64,000 bases of DNA from a bacterium (GTDB taxonomy: Bacteria > Desulfobacterota > Binatia > HRBIN30 > CADEER01): NCBI GenBank assembly GCA_030430165.1, contig JAUIGL010000011.1, forward strand, positions 1 to 64,000, given 5' to 3'. The stretch's first letter is position 1, and every line of letters starts with the position of its first letter. This document shows positions 60,929 to 64,000 of this stretch, piece by piece. Below the pieces are notes generated by a model. The model did not search any database and had not been told where the DNA came from. It saw nothing but the letters and a program-made list of their open reading frames with translations. Made by a program: the position numbers and the translations under genes.

Positions 60929-61378
60929 GGGAGTCGGTCGGTTTGGACCTCCGGAAACAATCTGAGCCTCGCTTCCTCCTGCGCTCCATGAGCTTCGGAG
61001 GACAGGACGCTCGGTCATCCGAGGGTCCCTCACCCGGCCTTCCCCCTTCGTTCTGCGAGCTGCGGAGGACAGGTTGGCCGACCTCTCCCACAGAGCCTGT
61101 CGATTTTCTCGAAAGAAACGCGCGAAGCGCGCACAGAATCCCTCTCCCGCATTGCTGGCGGGAGAGGATTGAAGGTGAGGGGACCGAGAGCAAAGGCGTC
61201 GCTAGCCAATGCGACACAACGGTTTGCGTATCGCAGCCATTGGATCGCCCTCACCCTGGCCCTCTCCCGGGAGGAGAGGGGATCAGCAGCCCCACCAATG
61301 TATCTTCAGAACGTGCGACGGATCGATCGCAGTCGATGCGCATCGGTCGCCCGCCGAGTTTCAAACTCACCCACTGCT
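60929..61378. mobile_element. MITE-like element, copy 3, with a nested repeat
   Basis: The same family as 29551 and 47378, but 450 bp. Ends GGGAGTCGGTCGGTTTGGACCTCC (left) and GAGTTTCAAACTCACCCACTGCT (right), flanked by CGGGTCCT (60921-60928) and CGGGTCCC (61379-61386), a 7-of-8 duplication. A ~165-bp TGTCGATTTTCTC repeat (61096-61262) and two short GGAGGACAGG-ending insertions account for the extra length. It sits in the divergent gap between the cyclase and YdbH-like genes (60856-61428). Confidence 0.78.
61096..61262 (+). repeat. TGTCGATTTTCTC repeat nested in MITE copy 3
   Basis: GAGCCTGTCGATTTTCTCGAAAG, CGCGCGAAGCGCGC, CTCTCCCGC-ATTGCTG-GCGGGAGAG, GGCGTCGCTAGCCAATGCG; closely matches 41243-41400 and the reverse of 26755-26925. 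Its right end (GAGAAAATCGACA) is absent here, so it has been truncated. Confidence 0.7.
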
Positions 61379-61428
61379 CGGGTCCCGCGCAGCTGGACGC
61401 CGATGCCGGCGGAAGTCAGAGTAGGGCG

Positions 61429-63135
61429 ATGTCGAGCGTTTTGCATCGGCGCTTCGCGCGATGGTGGCTGACTGGGATTGCCATCTGCCTCGCGTCCCTG
61501 CGGTGCTCGGTCGTGCTCGCCGTGGTCGTCGGGTTTCCCGACGAGGGCGTGCGCTTCGACGATCTGGCCGGGCAGCTCGGCGATTACGCGTGGACTGCGA
61601 AACGGATCGTCGTGCGCGGCGAGATCGACGTTGCCGAGGGCGTCTCGAGCGGAACGGTGGAGATCGACGGGGAGGGTCTGGCGATTCACGATCCCGGCTT
61701 CGAACGGGCGGGAGAGAACCTCCGTGTCGGCGGGTCGATCGAGATCCTCGACTTGGGAGAAGAGTCGGCCACGCTGCGGGTCGATCTGCAGATCGTCTCG
61801 GGCGAGCTGCTGGTCGACAAGCTCTATGTGGATCTCTCGGTGTTTCCGGTGAGTCTCGAGGGGCGAGTCGCAGTTCCGGGCGGCTTGGGGAAGGGCGACC
61901 GACTGCGCTTCGAGGACGTCGTCGTCAGAATCGCCGGCGTCGGCGCGGCGCGCGGCGCCGGCGAATGGGCGCTCGACGGAAGCAGCGGCGAGGTCCTGGG
62001 CACGCTCGAGGTCGACGGACTGCCGCGGCTCTACGATCTGCTGTATTCGGTGCCCGCCGATCAGCGCCGCTATCGCATCGAGGACCGCGGCGCGCTGACC
62101 GCCGAGATCGCCTACCGCCAGGATGCGGCGGGAGTGTACGCGCTGACTGGCGCCGCCAGCTTGTCGGGGGCGGTGGTGGCCGCGGACGACCCGCAGCTGC
62201 GCCTCAGCCTGGCCGCGGCCGAGATTCCGCTCGCCCTCGGCCCCGGGGTAGCGCTGGAAACGATTGCGACCGGTCGAATCGCCGTCGGCGAAAGTACGAT
62301 TCTCGGTGGCCCGATCGGCGCGACGGTTTTCCCGATCGAAGTCGGCCCGAGCTCGATCCGCTTGACCGAGCCGGTGCGGGTTCCGGTGTTCGGAGGAGCG
62401 ATCACGGTGAGCAGCTTCGCGTCGACCGACCTGCACTCTGCCGACCGACAACTGCGGCTCGCGCTGGCTGCCGAAGAGGTCGATCTCAGTCAGCTGTCGC
62501 AGAGCCTAGGCGGCCCGGCGGTTGCGGGCAGTCTGTCGGCGACCATTCCCGAGATCGAAGTCGGCGGCGGGCTGCTGCGGTCGAGCGGAGAGATGATTGC
62601 GGATGTCTTCGACGGCCGGGTTCGCGTGCGACATCTGCGCGGCGACGACTTGGGGTCGACGGTGCCGACCTTCGGCTTCGACGTCGATTTCGAGGCGATC
62701 TCGCTCGAGGAGCTGACCCGAGTTCTGTCGTTCGGCTACGTCTCGGGTGTCGCCAACGGCGGCGTGCGCGGCCTCGAGTTCGTCTCATGGGGGCCGGTGG
62801 CGTTCGAAGCCTGGCTCGAGACGATTCCCAAGTCGGGCGTGTCGCAGCGGATCAGCGTCGATGCGATCCGCCAGATTTCGATCGTCGGAGGAGGCGCGAG
62901 CGATCCGTTTTCACAGGGGATCATGCGCTTCTTCGACGAGTACCGATACGCCAAGCTCGGCTTTCAGTGTCGCTTGCACAACGACGTCTTCACCCTGGAC
63001 GGAATCGAGGTCGAGGACGGCGCTCACTACCTGGTGGTCGGCGCGACGATCCCGCCGCGGGTGAACGTCGTCAGCCACGTCCGCGAGATCTCGTTCTCCG
63101 ACATGGTCGCCCGCATGGCCACGGTGACTCAGTGA
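61429..63135 (+). CDS. YdbH/AsmA-like envelope protein
   Basis: 568 residues. N-terminal membrane anchor (WWLTGIAICLASLRCSVVLAVVVGF), then beta-rich AsmA/YdbH-type sequence with recurring IEIDGEGL-type strands and a C-terminal block (AKLGFQCRLHNDVFTLDGIEVEDGAHYLVVGA) followed by VNVVSHVREISFSDMVARM. This matches the dicarboxylate-transport/YdbH style C-terminal half; YdbH with TamB and YhdP shuttles phospholipid to the outer membrane (family knowledge). The ATG at 61429 is chosen over a long antisense-type frame from 59932. A YdbL-like lipoprotein follows 79 bp on. Confidence 0.78.
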   Translation: MSSVLHRRFARWWLTGIAICLASLRCSVVLAVVVGFPDEGVRFDDLAGQLGDYAWTAKRIVVRGEIDVAEGVSSGTVEIDGEGLAIHDPGFERAGENLRVGGSIEILDLGEESATLRVDLQIVSGELLVDKLYVDLSVFPVSLEGRVAVPGGLGKGDRLRFEDVVVRIAGVGAARGAGEWALDGSSGEVLGTLEVDGLPRLYDLLYSVPADQRRYRIEDRGALTAEIAYRQDAAGVYALTGAASLSGAVVAADDPQLRLSLAAAEIPLALGPGVALETIATGRIAVGESTILGGPIGATVFPIEVGPSSIRLTEPVRVPVFGGAITVSSFASTDLHSADRQLRLALAAEEVDLSQLSQSLGGPAVAGSLSATIPEIEVGGGLLRSSGEMIADVFDGRVRVRHLRGDDLGSTVPTFGFDVDFEAISLEELTRVLSFGYVSGVANGGVRGLEFVSWGPVAFEAWLETIPKSGVSQRISVDAIRQISIVGGGASDPFSQGIMRFFDEYRYAKLGFQCRLHNDVFTLDGIEVEDGAHYLVVGATIPPRVNVVSHVREISFSDMVARMATVTQ

Positions 63136-63214
63136 CCCAGCCCGGGTGTAACGCGATCCGCTGGCATGCGCCGTCGATCGCCGGCACACTGAGGAGCAGT
63201 CGACAGGAGAAGTC

Positions 63215-63787
63215 ATGAATCGGAAATCGATCGTTGCTTGGGGATTGTCCGCAACCGCCGCGGTAGGTTGCCTGACGGTGAACGTGTACTTCCCGGCGCC
63301 GGAGCTGCGCGAGGCCGCCGAGCAAGTGGTCGAAGAGACGTGGGGCGACGGCAACGCCGACGGCGAGGAGGCGGACGACGGCGCCACCTCGTGGATGCGA
63401 TTCCTGCGGCCGGCGGCGGCGCACGCCGCCGAGGTCGATATCGACGTGTCGACCGCGGCGATCCGCAAGCTCAAGAGCGCGATGTCGCAACGCGCCGGCC
63501 AGCTCAAGCCGTTCCTGCGCAAGGGGGTCGTCGGCATCAACAACCAGGGGCTCTTGGAGATACGCACCTTGGACGGTGTCGGTCTGCGCGAAAAGGCGGA
63601 GGTGCGAAAAGCCGTCGACGCCGAGAACAAAGACCGCCTGACTCTCTACCGGGAGATCGCCGAGGCCAACGGCCTGGGCGCCGCCGACGTGCCGCGCATC
63701 CAGAAGATCTTCGCGCAGACCTGGGTCGACAAGGCCGAGTCGGGCTGGCCGGTGCAGTCGGCGAACGGCGACTGGGGCAAGCGCTAG
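63215..63787 (+). CDS. YdbL-like DUF1318 lipoprotein
   Basis: 190 residues. Lipobox ATAAVGC puts the lipid on Cys19, followed by LTVNVYFPAPELREAAEQVVEE, the hallmark N-terminal part of the DUF1318 lipoproteins. The C-terminal half is a YdbL-like domain: SAMSQRAGQLKPFLRKGVVGINNQGLLEI, LREKAEVRKAVDAENKDRLTLYREIAEANG and VPRIQKIFAQTWVDKAESGW. In E. coli YdbL accompanies YdbH and the lipoprotein YnbE; here the lipobox may combine the YnbE and YdbL jobs (inference). ATG with AGGAGA upstream. Confidence 0.85.
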   Translation: MNRKSIVAWGLSATAAVGCLTVNVYFPAPELREAAEQVVEETWGDGNADGEEADDGATSWMRFLRPAAAHAAEVDIDVSTAAIRKLKSAMSQRAGQLKPFLRKGVVGINNQGLLEIRTLDGVGLREKAEVRKAVDAENKDRLTLYREIAEANGLGAADVPRIQKIFAQTWVDKAESGWPVQSANGDWGKR

Positions 63788-63793
63788 TCCGGT

Positions 63794-64000
63794 TCAGTTG
63801 AATCTCGGCATCACGCTCTCGGCGAACAGCCGGGCCGGTTCGCTCGGGTCTCGACCGAAGAATTCGATGATCAGCATGGTGCAGCCGAGGTCCGCGAGCT
63901 CCTGAATCTGCTCGGCGCACTGCTCCGCCGTGCCGGCGATCCCTTTGCCGAGGTGGCCGCCGAAGATCTTGTTGGCCTTGGCGACCTTGGCTTCGGCGTC
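63794..64000 (-). CDS. C-terminal part of a luciferase-like (LLM class) oxidoreductase
   Basis: 68 codons before the TGA at 63796-63794 and open to the window edge: GGHLGKGIAGTAEQCAEQIQELADLGCTMLIIEFFGRDPSEPARLFAESVMPRFN. The GTAEQCAEQIQEL and DLGCTMLIIEF phrases are the closing part of F420/FMN luciferase-like enzymes. The N-terminus lies outside the window. Confidence 0.75.
   Translation of the reverse strand, partial: DAEAKVAKANKIFGGHLGKGIAGTAEQCAEQIQELADLGCTMLIIEFFGRDPSEPARLFAESVMPRFN

Noticed and set aside
59932-61428. Long plus-strand open frame running into the YdbH-like gene (about 500 extra codons upstream)
   Set aside because: It is antisense to the cyclase/AAA gene, which has clear domain motifs, and then passes through the MITE; the YdbH-like start at 61429 is enough.

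Overview
The window is about 64 kb of high-GC chromosome from a Gram-negative, probably soil or sediment bacterium. It carries lipoprotein signal peptides, an outer-membrane beta-barrel-like protein, AsmA/YdbH-type envelope genes, cytochrome P450, F420-type luciferase-like enzymes and many acyl-CoA dehydrogenases. Secreted enzymes have myxobacteria-style Cys-rich CGNG/CDDGN modules, and a giant cyclase has SnoaL-like repeats. This gene content resembles the deep 'Deltaproteobacteria-like' lineages such as Candidatus Binatota. That placement is inference from gene style, because there is no rRNA or marker gene here.

Layout. 1-5 kb: luciferase-like oxidoreductase, metallo-beta-lactamase-fold protein, APS kinase, DinB protein and a malyl-CoA/methylmalyl-CoA lyase. 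5.5-12 kb: secreted M23 protein with Cys-rich modules, beta-lactamase-family esterase with a basic tail, thioesterase, ferritin-like protein and a beta-barrel gene interrupted by an amber codon. 12-16.5 kb: P450 divergent from a TetR/AarF-kinase operon across a clear palindromic operator, then an alpha/beta hydrolase. 16.7-21.6 kb: three acyl-CoA dehydrogenases and two tandem DsbA-like isomerases. 22-27 kb: Fe-S photolyase, SRPBCC protein, WYL regulator and two small exported proteins. 27-29.5 kb: a second acyl-CoA dehydrogenase pair. 29.8-33 kb: an Alg1-like mannosyltransferase joined to an ABC exporter. 33-41 kb: phospholipase D protein, amino-acid permease, two methyltransferase-fold proteins with signal peptides, DUF5360 protein, TesB thioesterase, and a TetR/flavoprotein operon. 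41.7-53.5 kb: GT39 transferase, lipoprotein acylase, dipeptidase, VOC protein, oligopeptidase A and two secreted esterases. 53.5-54 kb: three tRNAs and a 33-residue ORF with its own terminator. 54.2-60.9 kb: a giant adenylate cyclase/AAA/TPR/SnoaL-repeat protein broken by one TGA and one frameshift. 61.4-64 kb: a YdbH-like/YdbL-like envelope pair and the end of another luciferase-like enzyme.

Most metabolic genes point to CoA-thioester catabolism of lipids or sterol/aromatic-like substrates: acyl-CoA dehydrogenase pairs, thioesterases, malyl-CoA lyase, P450 and HCCA-isomerase-like proteins. Others face the envelope or exterior.

The most striking non-gene content is the set of dispersed intergenic repeats. 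One is a 260-bp non-autonomous element with terminal inverted repeats and exact 8-bp target duplications at two sites; a third, 450-bp copy contains a second repeat. Another is a modular array of unrelated hairpins punctuated by CCAAAG. Others are inverted arrays of about 10-bp CAGATTACG-type units and C-rich palindromes. Functions rest on reading conserved motifs; no database search was run.
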